A DNA stretch of 64,000 nt from Planctomycetaceae bacterium (GCA_011525745.1 WYBU01000009.1:62001-126000), one strand, 5' to 3'. Numbered from the stretch's first letter, positions 16,059 to 25,533 are shown. Notes: generated by a model not told the origin, from the sequence alone. Numbers and translations are program-made.

Positions 16059-17033
16059 TCAACTCGGAGCGGGGATCTGGTTGAGCACCTCGTCGAGCAA
16101 CTGCTCTCCGGTCATTTTCTGTCCGTCGTGCAGATAGGACTTGGCCATGATGCGATGGGCGCAGACGGGCCGCACGAGTTCCTTGACGTCGTCGGGGATG
16201 GCGTAGTCGCGGCCGTCGAGCAGGGCGGCGGCGCGGACGGCGCGCATCATGGCGACGGCGCCTCGCGGCGAGATGCCGATTTCGATGCCGGGATGATGGC
16301 GCGTGGCGTTGACGATGTCCTGCACGTAGTCGAGCAGCGCGTCGTCGACGCGCACCGTCTCGGCCCGCTGCTGAAGCTCCAGCACGTCGGCGCCGCTCAT
16401 GACCGGGCGGACCTCTTCGAGCAGCTTCTGGCCCGGCTCTTCCCGCAGGATGCGGCGCTCGTCCTCGCGCGAGGGATAGCCGATGCGCAGCCGGAGCATG
16501 AAGCGGTCGAGCTGGCTTTCGGGCAGGAAGTAGGTGCCCTCGAACTCGAACGGGTTCTGCGTGGCGATGACGATGAACGGCGGATCGAGCGGCATGGTCT
16601 GGCCGTCGACGCTGACCTGGTATTCGTTCATGGCCTCCAGCAACGCCGACTGGGTGCGCGGCGTCGTGCGGTTGATTTCGTCGGCCATGACCACGTGGGC
16701 GAAGATGGGTCCGCGCTTGAAATCGAAGCGCCCCAGCCCCTCGTTGTAGATGCTGACGCCCAGGATGTCCGACGGCAGCAGGTCCGGCGTCAGTTGGATG
16801 CGCGCAAACGAGCAGTCGATGCTGCGGGCCAGCACGCGCGCCAGCACGGTCTTGCCCACGCCGGGGACGTCTTCGATCAATACGTGTCCGCGCCCGATCA
16901 GGCCGATCAGCAGATGGCTCACGGTCGTTTTCTTGCCGAAAAAGACCGATTCCACGTTTTCGCGCAGGCGGCGAATGCGGTGATCCGTTTCGCCGGCTTC
17001 GACGCGGGGATGGCGGGTTTCGGTCTTCAGCAT
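16059..17033 (-). CDS. MoxR-type AAA+ ATPase
   Basis: The 324-residue protein starts at 17033; the longer frame runs back through palindromic repeats and is not credible. Motifs: HVLIEDVPGVGKTVLARVLA (Walker A), LLPSDILGVSIYN, FAHVVMADEINRTTPRTQSA (Walker B and MoxR region), FIVIATQNPFEFEGTYFLPE (sensor 1) and GISPRGAVAMMRAVRAAAL (sensor 2). MoxR ATPases act as chaperones for partner proteins with vWA-like domains, here the DUF58 protein. It is the first gene of the moxR-DUF58-transglutaminase operon. Confidence 0.94.
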   Translation of the reverse strand: MLKTETRHPRVEAGETDHRIRRLRENVESVFFGKKTTVSHLLIGLIGRGHVLIEDVPGVGKTVLARVLARSIDCSFARIQLTPDLLPSDILGVSIYNEGLGRFDFKRGPIFAHVVMADEINRTTPRTQSALLEAMNEYQVSVDGQTMPLDPPFIVIATQNPFEFEGTYFLPESQLDRFMLRLRIGYPSREDERRILREEPGQKLLEEVRPVMSGADVLELQQRAETVRVDDALLDYVQDIVNATRHHPGIEIGISPRGAVAMMRAVRAAALLDGRDYAIPDDVKELVRPVCAHRIMAKSYLHDGQKMTGEQLLDEVLNQIPAPS

Positions 17034-17293
17034 GAACGACTCTCGAACGCGCGGCACGGTCCTGACCGTGCGTGCGGCATGGCCCGTGTGCCACAGCCGC
17101 CCCCGGCTGTGCATCCTCGCGTGGCACGGGCTTGTAGCCCGTGGACAGTCCCGGCGCTTGCGCGGCGGGTTCCGAGGACCGAAACTCTGGCGCTTGCGGC
17201 TCGGTCCAGGCCACGTGCCACGCGATCATTATATGCGACGTGTCGACTCGATTGCACCGAGGCCGAACATGCGCGGCAGCTCCGTGAATGCCT
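17034..17293. other. Gap with palindromic repeats
   Basis: This holds the palindrome GCACGGTC/GACCGTGC at 17054-17071 and a single unit of the CACAGCC/GGCTGTG repeat at about 17093-17113, followed by GC-rich GCGCTTGCG-type repeats. The moxR promoter should lie here but no clear box was seen. Confidence 0.5.
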
Positions 17294-18307
17294 TCATGCC
17301 GACATCGCCGCCATCATTGCCTCGATGACTCGGTGGCGCGCATGAGCCAGCGGACCGTTCAGCGTCGCGCCGGACGCCAGCGCGTGTCCGCCCCCGCCGA
17401 ACCGCTGGGCCACCGCGGCCACGTCGATGCCGCCCTTGGCGCGGACGCTGACGCGCACGTGACCGTCGTCGGTTTCGGTCAACAGCACCGAGGCGCACAC
17501 TTCGCCGATGCGCAACGGCTCGTTGACGAGGTCTTCCGTCAACTGCGACGTTGCGCCGCTGCGCGCCAGCATCTCGCGCGTGACTTCCATTACCGCCAGG
17601 CTTCCGCCCGCCTCCAGCGACAGCCCGTGCATGGCCGCGGCAAACAGGCGGAATCGCGCCGCCGGTTCCGACTGATACAGGCGCCGGTGCAACTCATCCG
17701 GCCGCACGCCGTAGCCCATCAGCGCGGCCGCCGTCTGAAACGCCCGCGCATCGGCGTTGGCGTGGCGGAACCAGCCGGTGTCGGTCGCCAGCCCGATGAA
17801 CAGCGCCTCGGCGGCGGCGGGCGACAACGCCCAGCCCGCGGCGATGAACCAGTCGTAAACGATCAGCGCCGCGGCGGCCGCCTGTTCATCGATCAGATTG
17901 ATGTCGCCGGCGATGTCGCGCGAGCGGTGATGGTCGATGACGATCAGGCGGGCCGTTCGTCGAGCGAGTCGCTGTGTCAGGGGCGGAAGCTGAGCGGCGG
18001 CGGCGGTGTCGACGATGATCCACAGGTCCGCGGCGTCGAAGAGCGGCTCGGCGTGCCGATCGTCCCAGGCGCGCAGGTTCTCGCGTTCGGCGATGAAGGC
18101 GTAGCGCGGCGCGGGCTGTTCAAAGAGCAGCCCTTCGGCCCGTTTGCCCTCCAGCCGCAATATGTGTTGCAGCGCGGCGAGCGACCCGATGGCGTCGCCG
18201 TCCGCGCGCGTGTGCGTCACGATGGCAATCCGATCGGCCGCCCGCACCAGATCGCGGGCTTTGAGAAATTCGGGGCTGGCAGCGATCGGCGGCATGAGCA
18301 AGGTCAT
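17294..18307 (-). CDS. DHH/DHHA1 phosphoesterase (NrnA-like)
   Basis: The 337-residue protein starts at 18307 (MTLLMPPIAASPEF). DHH-family metal motifs are present: VTHTRADGDAIGSLAAL, WIIVDTAAAAQ, VIDHHRSRD and LATDTGWFRH. The C-terminal DHHA1 domain ends with RFGGGGHALASGAT. Family members degrade short oligoribonucleotides and/or dephosphorylate 3'-phosphoadenosine 5'-phosphate; which applies here is not visible. It diverges from the yggS-like gene across an 80-bp gap. Confidence 0.9.
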   Translation of the reverse strand: MTLLMPPIAASPEFLKARDLVRAADRIAIVTHTRADGDAIGSLAALQHILRLEGKRAEGLLFEQPAPRYAFIAERENLRAWDDRHAEPLFDAADLWIIVDTAAAAQLPPLTQRLARRTARLIVIDHHRSRDIAGDINLIDEQAAAAALIVYDWFIAAGWALSPAAAEALFIGLATDTGWFRHANADARAFQTAAALMGYGVRPDELHRRLYQSEPAARFRLFAAAMHGLSLEAGGSLAVMEVTREMLARSGATSQLTEDLVNEPLRIGEVCASVLLTETDDGHVRVSVRAKGGIDVAAVAQRFGGGGHALASGATLNGPLAHARHRVIEAMMAAMSA

Positions 18308-18386
18308 ACGTGGCCGGGCGCCGATGTTCAAGTCCGATCGGGCGACATGGCGGCATGTTCCACGCTCCGTATAATCCCCGGCAGGG

Positions 18387-19226
18387 ATGCACGCCATGAC
18401 CACATCGTCGCCCAGCATCAAGCGCCGGCTCGCCGACAACCTGCGAAAGGTGCGCGATCGCATGGAGGAGGCCTGCTCCCGCGCGCGACGCCGGCCGACC
18501 GACGTTACGCTGGTGGCGGTTACGAAAGAAGTCGATATCGACGTCGTGCGGCAATGTCTTGAGTCCGGACTGGTCGACCTGGGCGAAAGCCGCCCGCAGC
18601 AGCTCAATCAGCGCGCGGCGATGTTGCACGAATTCGTTTCGCGGCGACAGGCGCTCGGCGCACCGGCGGAGGGTGCATCTTCGCAGCCGCGATGGCACCT
18701 CGTCGGTCATCTTCAGCGCAACAAGATCAAGCTGGTGCTGCCGTGGACTGAGATGATCCACTCGGTCGACAGCCTGCGCCTGGCGGAGGATATCGACGAG
18801 CACGCGCGCAAGCTGGGTCGCGTCGCGCGGCTGTTGTTGCAGGTGAACACGAGTGGGGAGCGCAGCAAGTTCGGCGTGGCGGTCGCGGCGGCGTCGCACA
18901 TCGCCGAGCACCTGCGCGGGCTGGAGGGCATCCGATTGTGCGGGCTGATGACGATGGCGCCGCTGGATGCCACGCCCGATGAGATTCGGCTGTACTTCGA
19001 CCGGCTGCGCGAGCTGTTCGAGGACATGCGCTCGGAGAAAGTGGTCGGTCCGGACTTCACACATCTGTCGATGGGCATGTCGAGCGATTTCACGATTGCG
19101 ATTGAGGCCGGCGCGACGATGATCCGGTTGGGGCACGCGCTGTTTGAAGGCCTGGCCACGATGCGCGGCGAAGATCGCGCCGGGGCGGGACCTGTCGACG
19201 ATCGTGTCAACGAAAATGAGATCTGA
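18387..19226 (+). CDS. YggS-family PLP homeostasis protein
   Basis: The 279-residue protein is of the PLP-binding YggS/PROSC (PLPBP) family, which buffers PLP and affects amino acid balance. The PLP lysine is K47 in VTLVAVTKEVDIDVV. Also present: DLGESRPQQL, WHLVGHLQRNKIK, IHSVDSLRLAEDI, LLLQVNTSGERSKFG, GLMTMAP, and THLSMGMSSDFTIAIEAGAT with IRLGHALFEG. ATG at 18387 and 18396 are both possible; a TATAAT at 18370-18375 lies upstream of both. It is slightly longer than usual because of a C-terminal tail. The next small gene overlaps its end. Confidence 0.94.
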   Translation: MHAMTTSSPSIKRRLADNLRKVRDRMEEACSRARRRPTDVTLVAVTKEVDIDVVRQCLESGLVDLGESRPQQLNQRAAMLHEFVSRRQALGAPAEGASSQPRWHLVGHLQRNKIKLVLPWTEMIHSVDSLRLAEDIDEHARKLGRVARLLLQVNTSGERSKFGVAVAAASHIAEHLRGLEGIRLCGLMTMAPLDATPDEIRLYFDRLRELFEDMRSEKVVGPDFTHLSMGMSSDFTIAIEAGATMIRLGHALFEGLATMRGEDRAGAGPVDDRVNENEI

Positions 19227-19551
19227 TCTTCGGCTGGCGGGGCGGGATATGGAAAAGCTCCAGGGCAGTTGGCTCGATCCGACCTCGCTGGATTTGTTTG
19301 AATTCTGGCGATGGATGCTGGCGGTCGTCTGTACCGTTTATGCGGCGATAGTGCTGATAAGGTCGGCGTGGGACTGGTGCGAATTCCTGTCTGGCCGGCA
19401 GAAGGCCGCGGTGGTGTTACGACGGTACATCCTGCTTCAGCTCCTGCGGCTCAGAATCCGCACTTTTGGCGTGGAAATAGCGAAAATAATCATTCTGTGC
19501 GCTTTATTCATCCAACTCGTCCAGATTCATCGGTACATCCCCGCACGATAG
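19216..19551 (+). CDS. Small two-helix membrane protein
   Basis: The 111-residue frame starts at an ATG 11 nt before the yggS-like stop; a second ATG at 19249 would give 100 residues. It has hydrophobic segments FWRWMLAVVCTVYAAIVLI and EIAKIIILCALFIQLVQI, separated by a basic region. The position resembles YggT in some genomes, but I do not recognise YggT motifs, so no function is assigned. The overlap suggests translational coupling to yggS. Confidence 0.6.
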   Translation: MRSDLRLAGRDMEKLQGSWLDPTSLDLFEFWRWMLAVVCTVYAAIVLIRSAWDWCEFLSGRQKAAVVLRRYILLQLLRLRIRTFGVEIAKIIILCALFIQLVQIHRYIPAR

Positions 19552-19560
19552 CCTCGCCTC

Positions 19561-19589
19561 TTGACGTAAACGGCAAATGGTGATAACAT
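19561..19589 (+). promoter_or_regulatory. Promoter for the secreted propeller gene
   Basis: TTGACG (19561-19566), a 17-nt spacer and TAACAT (19584-19589) lie just after the previous gene. This implies a leader of at least 60 nt before the first plausible ATG (19658 with GAGGG upstream, or 19760). Confidence 0.5.
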
Positions 19590-19759
19590 CGGTGTTTTCC
19601 TGATTGTCTTTCTGTTTGCTGGTTTTGGTGTCTGCAACCTTCTTCGAGGGACCCCACATGCAAGGCGAGGAGGTGAAATACAGCGCGACAACTCTGTCCA
19701 TTGTTCGTTGTTTGTTCAGGTCCATGCTTTTCCGACCCACACCTTGGAACTGTTCTAAC

Positions 19760-22678
19760 ATGACAATTCGCTTGGAGTCATCGGGCGGCGCCGCTCGTGC
19801 ATCTACGCACGCGCGAGCCGTTGGTTTTTTCGCTGTGGTCTTCTGTCTCATCTTGTTAACGATCACCCCCGCCCTGGCTCAATGCCCGCCGGAATGGTCT
19901 GATCAATTCGCGGCTACCGATCTCAACGAACGCGTGAAGGCGTTTGTGCTTTTCGATGAAGATGCCGCGGGGCCGATGCCGCCGTCAGTGTTCGTCGGCG
20001 GATATTTCACAACTGCCGATGGGGATCCGGCGCACCGTATCGCTCGTTGGAGCGGCGCTCGTTGGACGCCGGTCGGCGACGGCATGGATGGTCCGGTCGA
20101 CGCTCTGGCCGTTTTCGACGCGGATGGAGCCGGGCCGAATCCGCCCGCGCTTTTTGCAGGCGGATCGTTCACCACGGTCGACGGCCAGCCGATTTCGTAT
20201 CTGGCGCGATGGGATGGCACGACGTGGACCGACGTCGGCGGCGGCCTCAACGGGCCGGTCAAAGCGCTTCTCGTTCACGACGAAGACGGCCCCGGACCGC
20301 TGCCGCCTTCGCTCTACGTCGGCGGAACCTTCAACATTGCCGGCGGCGCCATTTTTGCATTCAACATCGCGCGCTGGGACGGTAACACCTGGTGGCCGGT
20401 AGGGCTTGGCACGAACGGAACCGTCGAGGCGCTGACCGTGTTCGATCCCGATGGGTCCGGCCCTGGCCTGCCGTTCCTCTACGCCGGCGGGTCGTTTTCA
20501 CAGGCCGGAACGACCTCGGCGCAACGTATCGCGAGGTGGAACGGCGCCAATTGGGGAACGCTGGGAACCGGCATGGGCGGACAGACGTTCACGTCGGTTT
20601 ACGCGCTGACCGTGTTCGATCCGGACGGCAGCGGTCCCACGGCCGCGTCGCTGATTGCCGGAGGCGTGTTCACCAACGCCGGCGGCGTTGCCGCGAACTA
20701 CATCGCCCGCTGGAGCGGCACGGCGTGGTCGGCTCTGGGCAGCGGACTGGATCGCGAAGTGCACACGCTTGCGGTCTATGATCCGGACGACGCCGGCCCC
20801 ACGCCGCCGTCGTTGTATGTCGGCGGGTTCTTCACGCTGGCCGGAGGGCAGCCCGCCAGCTACATTGCCCGCTGGCGAAGCCCGAACTGGTTCTCGGTAA
20901 GCGGCAGCATGGACAGTTTCGTATCCGGTCTGGGAGTCATCGACGCCGACGGCGCCGGACCGAATCCACCCTTGCTTTACGTCGGTGGGTTCTTCACTCA
21001 GGCGGGCAGCGTATCGGCCAATCACATCGTCACCTGGAACGGTACGACTTGGTCGCCCTTGAACAGCAACTCCCCCGGCAACGGCACGAATAACACGGTC
21101 AATGTCCTGGCGACTTTCGATCCCGACGGCAGCGGCCCCTGCCGGCCGCGGCTGTACGCGGGCGGATTCTTCACGACCGCCGGCGGCGTGCCGGTGAATC
21201 ACGTGGCGGAGTGGACCGGCAACTCGTGGTTGCAGCTCGGCACGGGAATGAACGACGTGGTGTATTCGCTGGCCACTTATGACGACGACGGCGCCGGTCC
21301 CAATCCGGCGAGGCTTTACGCGGGCGGGCAATTCACCAATGCCGGCGGCGTAACGGCCAATCGCGTTGCACAGTGGAATGGCACGACGTGGAGCGCGCTG
21401 GGCGTCGGCGTGAACGGCACCGTCGAAGCGATCGTCGAATTCGACGAAGACGGCAGCGGTCCGAATCCTCCCTCCTTGTTCGCCGGCGGTTCATTCACGA
21501 CCGCGGGCGGGAATCCGGCGGTCGGCATCGCGCGCTGGAATGGCAGCGCCTGGTCGCCCGTCGGGCTGGGACTGAACAGCGCGGTCTTTGCGCTGGTCGT
21601 GGCCGATCTCGACGGGCCGGGCGGCAGTCCTCCCGCACTGTACGCCGGCGGCGTCTTTACAACCGCCGGTGGCCTCCCTGCCAATCGTATTGCCAAATGG
21701 GACGGTACCGTATGGACGCCGCTGGGCCTCGGCTTCAACAACTACGTGTTCTCCCTTCAGCAATACGACTCCGACGGTCCCGGCCCGAATCCGCCGTTGC
21801 TCTTCGCCGGCGGCTTGTTCACGCAGTCGGGGACGCTGGGCGTCAATCGCATCGCGAGCTGGAACGGAGTCACGTGGTCGGCGGTCGGCGGCGGCGTTCC
21901 GCAGACCGGCGCCGAGGTCGACTCGCTCGAAGTGTTCGATTTCGACGGTGACGGACCGAATCAACCGGTGCTGTGCGTCGGCGGATACTTCACCGGCGTC
22001 GGTTCCAGCGGAAGCGTCCCGGCGAATTTCGTCGCGCAATGGAACGGCTCGAACTGGGCCACGCTCAACGGCGGCACCGATGGTCTGGTCGCGGCACTGA
22101 TTCAATTCGACGACGATGGCGCCGGCGCCAACCCGCCCGTGCTTTTCGTCGGCGGAGACCTGACGGTCGCCGGCGACGTTTCGTCGCAGAACATCGCACG
22201 CTGGGGCTCGCCACTGCCCTACGTGACGGTTTCGCCCTCGGACGAAACCGTGGCGGCCGGCAGCCTGGTGGCGTTGTCGGTCGGCGCCGGCGGTGCGACG
22301 CCGCTGAGCTATCAGTGGCGGCGCAACGGCGAGAACCTGTCGGACAATTGCCGCTTCGGCGGATCGCAGACCTCCACGCTGACCATACTGACGTACGGCC
22401 CGCAGGACAACGGACTGTACGACGTGGTCATCACCAATGTGTGCGGCACGACGACCAGCGTTGCGGCAACGTTGACGGTCAACGGCTGCGCGGCGGTCGC
22501 GTCGGGTGATCTCAACGCCGACTGCGTTTCGGACGGCACGGACATTGCGCTGTTCCTCGATGCGCTGTACAGCGCGTCGACCGATCCGGGCCATGTGTGT
22601 GCGGCCGACTTTAACGGCAGCGGCGGGCTGGATGTCGGCGACGTGGGTCCGTTTGTGCAGTCGCTGCTGGGTTCCTAG
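19760..22678 (+). CDS. Large secreted repeat protein: 14 propeller-like repeats, Ig-like domain, dockerin tail
   Basis: From the ATG at 19760 the protein has 972 residues and a signal peptide (VGFFAVVFCLILLTITPALA). An ATG at 19658 with a Shine-Dalgarno-like GAGGG would add 34 residues, so the start is uncertain. Fourteen repeats of about 60 residues follow, with the pattern IARWNG-T-W-LG, then FDxDGxGPxPPxLYAGGxFTTAGG, probably forming beta-propellers. An Ig-like domain follows (LSYQWRRNGENLSDN, DNGLYDVVITNVCG), then a dockerin-like pair (DLNADCVSDGTDIALFL, DFNGSGGLDVGDVGPFV). It is probably a cell-surface or secreted protein; the ligand is unknown. Repeats DPDGSGP could bind calcium. A strong terminator follows. 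Confidence 0.85.
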   Translation: MTIRLESSGGAARASTHARAVGFFAVVFCLILLTITPALAQCPPEWSDQFAATDLNERVKAFVLFDEDAAGPMPPSVFVGGYFTTADGDPAHRIARWSGARWTPVGDGMDGPVDALAVFDADGAGPNPPALFAGGSFTTVDGQPISYLARWDGTTWTDVGGGLNGPVKALLVHDEDGPGPLPPSLYVGGTFNIAGGAIFAFNIARWDGNTWWPVGLGTNGTVEALTVFDPDGSGPGLPFLYAGGSFSQAGTTSAQRIARWNGANWGTLGTGMGGQTFTSVYALTVFDPDGSGPTAASLIAGGVFTNAGGVAANYIARWSGTAWSALGSGLDREVHTLAVYDPDDAGPTPPSLYVGGFFTLAGGQPASYIARWRSPNWFSVSGSMDSFVSGLGVIDADGAGPNPPLLYVGGFFTQAGSVSANHIVTWNGTTWSPLNSNSPGNGTNNTVNVLATFDPDGSGPCRPRLYAGGFFTTAGGVPVNHVAEWTGNSWLQLGTGMNDVVYSLATYDDDGAGPNPARLYAGGQFTNAGGVTANRVAQWNGTTWSALGVGVNGTVEAIVEFDEDGSGPNPPSLFAGGSFTTAGGNPAVGIARWNGSAWSPVGLGLNSAVFALVVADLDGPGGSPPALYAGGVFTTAGGLPANRIAKWDGTVWTPLGLGFNNYVFSLQQYDSDGPGPNPPLLFAGGLFTQSGTLGVNRIASWNGVTWSAVGGGVPQTGAEVDSLEVFDFDGDGPNQPVLCVGGYFTGVGSSGSVPANFVAQWNGSNWATLNGGTDGLVAALIQFDDDGAGANPPVLFVGGDLTVAGDVSSQNIARWGSPLPYVTVSPSDETVAAGSLVALSVGAGGATPLSYQWRRNGENLSDNCRFGGSQTSTLTILTYGPQDNGLYDVVITNVCGTTTSVAATLTVNGCAAVASGDLNADCVSDGTDIALFLDALYSASTDPGHVCAADFNGSGGLDVGDVGPFVQSLLGS

Positions 22679-22713
22679 CGGACCGGCGACGCTCGACAGG
22701 ATGTAATCTCATC

Positions 22714-22748
22714 GAGGCGGCCGAGTTGCGGCCGCCTCTTTTTTTTTC
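22714..22748 (+). terminator. Rho-independent terminator
   Basis: GAGGCGGCCG and CGGCCGCCTC form a perfect 10-bp stem with a 5-nt AGTTG loop, followed by nine T residues. It lies 36 nt after the stop of the propeller gene. It is the clearest intrinsic terminator in the window. Confidence 0.92.
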
Positions 22749-22879
22749 GTCTCCGTTATGATTCCGGCGGACGGTGGCTGCGTACTTGCTTCGCACACTC
22801 GAAAGGCGCTCGTGTCGGAGCGCGGCGTCAACGACGCACGAATCCGTATCTGCTCGCCGCCGGTTGTGCCAAATACAGA

Positions 22880-23701
22880 ATGGGCGTCGTCCGCAAGACA
22901 TTCCTGACGGATCGCGAAGGCCCGGCGCTGATCGGCATGGTTCACGTCGGCGCTTTGCCCGGCACGCCTCGCGCGGCTTCGGGCGTGGCGTCGCTTGTGC
23001 AGTCCGCCGCCGACGAAGCGCGGGCGCTGGCCGATGCCGGCGTCGACGCCGTGCTGCTCGAGAACATGCACGACACGCCCTATCTGAACCGGCGCGTCGG
23101 GCCGGAGATCGTCGCCGCGATGACCGCCGTTTGTTGCGCCGTGCGGGCCGTGGTGCGGCTGCCGCTGGGCGTGCAGGTTCTCGCGGGCGCCAATCGTGCC
23201 GCGATGGCCGTGGCACACGCCGCGGGGTTCCAGTTTATCCGCGCCGAGGGTTTTGTTTTTTCGCACGTGGCCGACGAGGGGCTGATGCCCGAGGCCGACG
23301 CCGGCCGGCTGCTGCGATTCCGCAGGCGGATCGGCGCCGACGGCATTGCGGTGTTCGCCGACGTGAAGAAAAAGCACGCGGCCCACGCGATGACGGCCGA
23401 CGTGTCGCTGGCGGAGACGGCACAGGCGGCCGAGTTCTTCGGCGCCGATGGCGTCGTCGTGACTGGCGCTGCGACCGGCCTGCCCACGTCGCCGGCGGAC
23501 GTCGAGGCGGTCCGCGGCGCGGTGACGATTCCGGTGCTGGTGGGTTCGGGCGTTACGCCGGACAACGCGGCGCCGATGGCGGCTCACGCCGGCGGGTTCA
23601 TCGTGGGCAGCTTCATGAAGCGCGACGGTGTGTGGTCGAACTCGGTCGATCCGAAGCGCGCGGCGGCGATGGTCGCAGCGATCCGGCTGCCGCGGGGATA
23701 G
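22880..23701 (+). CDS. BtpA/SgcQ family protein
   Basis: The 273-residue protein has the TIM-barrel-like BtpA family layout: ALIGMVHVGALPGTPRA at the N-terminus, LADAGVDAVLLENMHDTPY, LPLGVQVLAGANRAAMAVA, FIRAEGFVFSHVADEGLM, IAVFADVKKKHAAHA, ADGVVVTGAATGLPT and IPVLVGSGVTPDNAAP. BtpA was linked to photosystem I stability in cyanobacteria, but homologues in other bacteria have no settled role, so I assign only the family. No clear Shine-Dalgarno is present. It is monocistronic. Confidence 0.9.
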   Translation: MGVVRKTFLTDREGPALIGMVHVGALPGTPRAASGVASLVQSAADEARALADAGVDAVLLENMHDTPYLNRRVGPEIVAAMTAVCCAVRAVVRLPLGVQVLAGANRAAMAVAHAAGFQFIRAEGFVFSHVADEGLMPEADAGRLLRFRRRIGADGIAVFADVKKKHAAHAMTADVSLAETAQAAEFFGADGVVVTGAATGLPTSPADVEAVRGAVTIPVLVGSGVTPDNAAPMAAHAGGFIVGSFMKRDGVWSNSVDPKRAAAMVAAIRLPRG

Positions 23702-23758
23702 CGGTTTGTGCACAGGCAAGGGAGGTTTCGGACATGGGCCATATCAGGTCGAGGGGGC

Positions 23759-23830
23759 GGCACGGTTAGGCCCTCGTGCTCGACAGAGCTGGCGATTCGG
23801 AAGAACGTGTCTCGCGAGGGCTTGGCCGTG
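23759..23830. repeat. ~70-bp stem-loop element (copy 1)
   Basis: The right arm CTCGCGAGGGCTTGGCC (from 23811) and the internal AAGAACGTGT match the copies at 26400, 28955 and 38333; the left arm (TTAGGCCCTCGTG) is degenerate. It lies in the 336-bp gap between btpA and the ABC ATPase gene. The rest of that gap shows no gene. Confidence 0.7.
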
Positions 23831-24037
23831 TTGTGCCTCGATGGTGCACAACCGCCCTCGGCAGTGTGCGACGGTTCACTCCAATTCACATCATCGTGGC
23901 CCCAACGCAACACGGTGGGCCACGCGGGCGGCGGCCGCGGCGGTGGAGCGGCTCCACTGCGAGTCGAGCCGAGACGGACCTTAATCGTCGCAGTGTATCG
24001 ACCGATATTGTTGGGGACCGGGAGTCCCCGCGTGTCG

Positions 24038-25318
24038 ATGCATCCGATCGTGATCGAAAACGTCTCGAAGGCCTTTCGCCGCAGGGCGATGCAGAATCCG
24101 CTGCGTGCGCTGGCGCGACGTTGTCGGAAGCGGGATGCCGCGGCGGGCCGCGCGGAACCATTCTGGGCGCTGCGCGACGTCAGTTTCACCGCGGCGGCCG
24201 GTGAAGCGCTCGGCATCATCGGCCCCAACGGTGCGGGCAAGAGCACGCTGCTGAAGATCATCGCCGGCATCCTTCGGCCGCAGCAGGGCGCGGTGCGGCT
24301 GGCGTCGCGGGCTACGGCGCTCATCGAGCTGGGGGCCGGGTTTCACGGCGAGCTGACGGGTCGCGAGAACATTCTGCTCAACGCCCGCATCCTCGGCATG
24401 TCGCGGCGCGACACGCGGCGGAAGTTTGACGACATCGTGGCATTCGCGGAGATCGGCGAGTTTCTCGATACGCCCGTCAAGCGCTACAGCAACGGCATGT
24501 TCGCGCGGCTGGGATTCGCCATCGCCATTCACGTCGAGCCGCGAATCCTGTTGGTCGACGAGGTGCTCTCGGTCGGCGATCGCGCCTTTCGCGCCAAGTG
24601 CATGGAGCGGATGAACGAACTGTTGCGCGCCGGCGCGACGGTCGTTTTCGTCTCGCACGATGTCGATGCCGTTCAGCGATTCTGTCAGCGAACGCTCGTG
24701 CTGGACGCCGGCCGAGCGGCGTTTCTCGGGCCTGGCGCCGCGGCCGTGCGCGCGTACTTTGACGCGTGTCAGGCGGCCGGCGCTTCGGCGGCCCGTCGCA
24801 CGGCGGATCTGGCGACGTTTGACCAGGTCCGCGTGGCCGACGCCGAGGGTCGTGGCGGGCCATTCCGGCCGGGTGACGCGGCGCGGCTTGAGTGCCGCGC
24901 GACCTGGGACGATCCGCCGGCGGCGATCCGACTCACGGTGGCACGGGGGGATGACCGGCTGCCGCTGTTTCATGTTGACGCCGCCGTGCCGCCGCCCGCG
25001 ACGACGCAGCGCGGTCGCGCCGACCGCATGAACGTCCGCTTCGAGTTCCGGCTGAACGTCCCGCCTGGAGAATACGTGGTGACGCTCTCCACGCAGGATG
25101 GCCGGCAATCCGTCGACGAGTCTTGTTCGGCGGACGTGGCACGACTGATCGTCGCCGGCGTGCCCGAAGGAACCGGCCTGGTTCACGTCGAGCCGCGCAT
25201 CTACGTGACAGGCGATTCGCAAAGCCCGTCGTCGCGCACGCCGCGCCGCGCGATTTCAGAAATTACCGTGCAAACGGCAAAAGGCGCCCGGGCCTCAATG
25301 CCGTGCCGCGCGGATTGA
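24038..25318 (+). CDS. Wzt/TagH-type polysaccharide ABC transporter ATPase
   Basis: From the ATG at 24038 the protein has 426 residues. It shows Walker A IIGPNGAGKSTLLKIIAG, the Q-loop region ALIELGAGFHGELTGREN, the signature YSNGMFARLGFAIAIH (typical of O-antigen and teichoic acid exporters rather than LSGGQ), Walker B ILLVDEVLSVGD and the switch VFVSHD. A C-terminal domain of about 170 residues (from about 250) resembles the Wzt beta-sandwich that recognises the glycan end. The cognate permease (Wzm/TagG) is not beside it, which is unusual; polysaccharide genes lie 2-6 kb downstream on the other strand. The frame upstream of 24038 crosses a repeat and is rejected. Confidence 0.9.
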   Translation: MHPIVIENVSKAFRRRAMQNPLRALARRCRKRDAAAGRAEPFWALRDVSFTAAAGEALGIIGPNGAGKSTLLKIIAGILRPQQGAVRLASRATALIELGAGFHGELTGRENILLNARILGMSRRDTRRKFDDIVAFAEIGEFLDTPVKRYSNGMFARLGFAIAIHVEPRILLVDEVLSVGDRAFRAKCMERMNELLRAGATVVFVSHDVDAVQRFCQRTLVLDAGRAAFLGPGAAAVRAYFDACQAAGASAARRTADLATFDQVRVADAEGRGGPFRPGDAARLECRATWDDPPAAIRLTVARGDDRLPLFHVDAAVPPPATTQRGRADRMNVRFEFRLNVPPGEYVVTLSTQDGRQSVDESCSADVARLIVAGVPEGTGLVHVEPRIYVTGDSQSPSSRTPRRAISEITVQTAKGARASMPCRAD

Positions 25319-25338
25319 TTCTGCGCCGCGCGGCCACG

Positions 25339-25393
25339 ACCGAACCGAAACCCCGAATGCGACCCATGCGGGAGCGTGAAGGAAGCGCCGCGG
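25339..25393. repeat. Dispersed GAACCG repeat, long form
   Basis: CGACCGAACCGAAACCCCGA, a GCGACCCATGCGGGAGCGTG segment and AAGGAAGCGCCG form a block closely matching 36279-36337. Both sit between convergent or unrelated genes. Confidence 0.6.
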
Positions 25394-25533
25394 CACGAGC
25401 CTACAACGCCGCTGCTCACAGGTTCGACCATCCGCCACCCAGTCGCGAATGCGCACGCCGCGCCGCGCTCATTGCGTTGCCCGCCGCTTCAGCGCGGGCG
25501 CAGTTCGGAACAAGGGGCGCGCCGGGCCGCCCT

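Noticed and set aside
19216-19551. YggT family membrane protein
   Set aside because: It follows a yggS-like gene as YggT often does, but it has only two helices and none of the usual YggT motifs.
22880-23701. Photosystem I biogenesis factor
   Set aside because: The protein is in the BtpA family, but nothing in the window suggests photosynthesis; the family is wider than that role.
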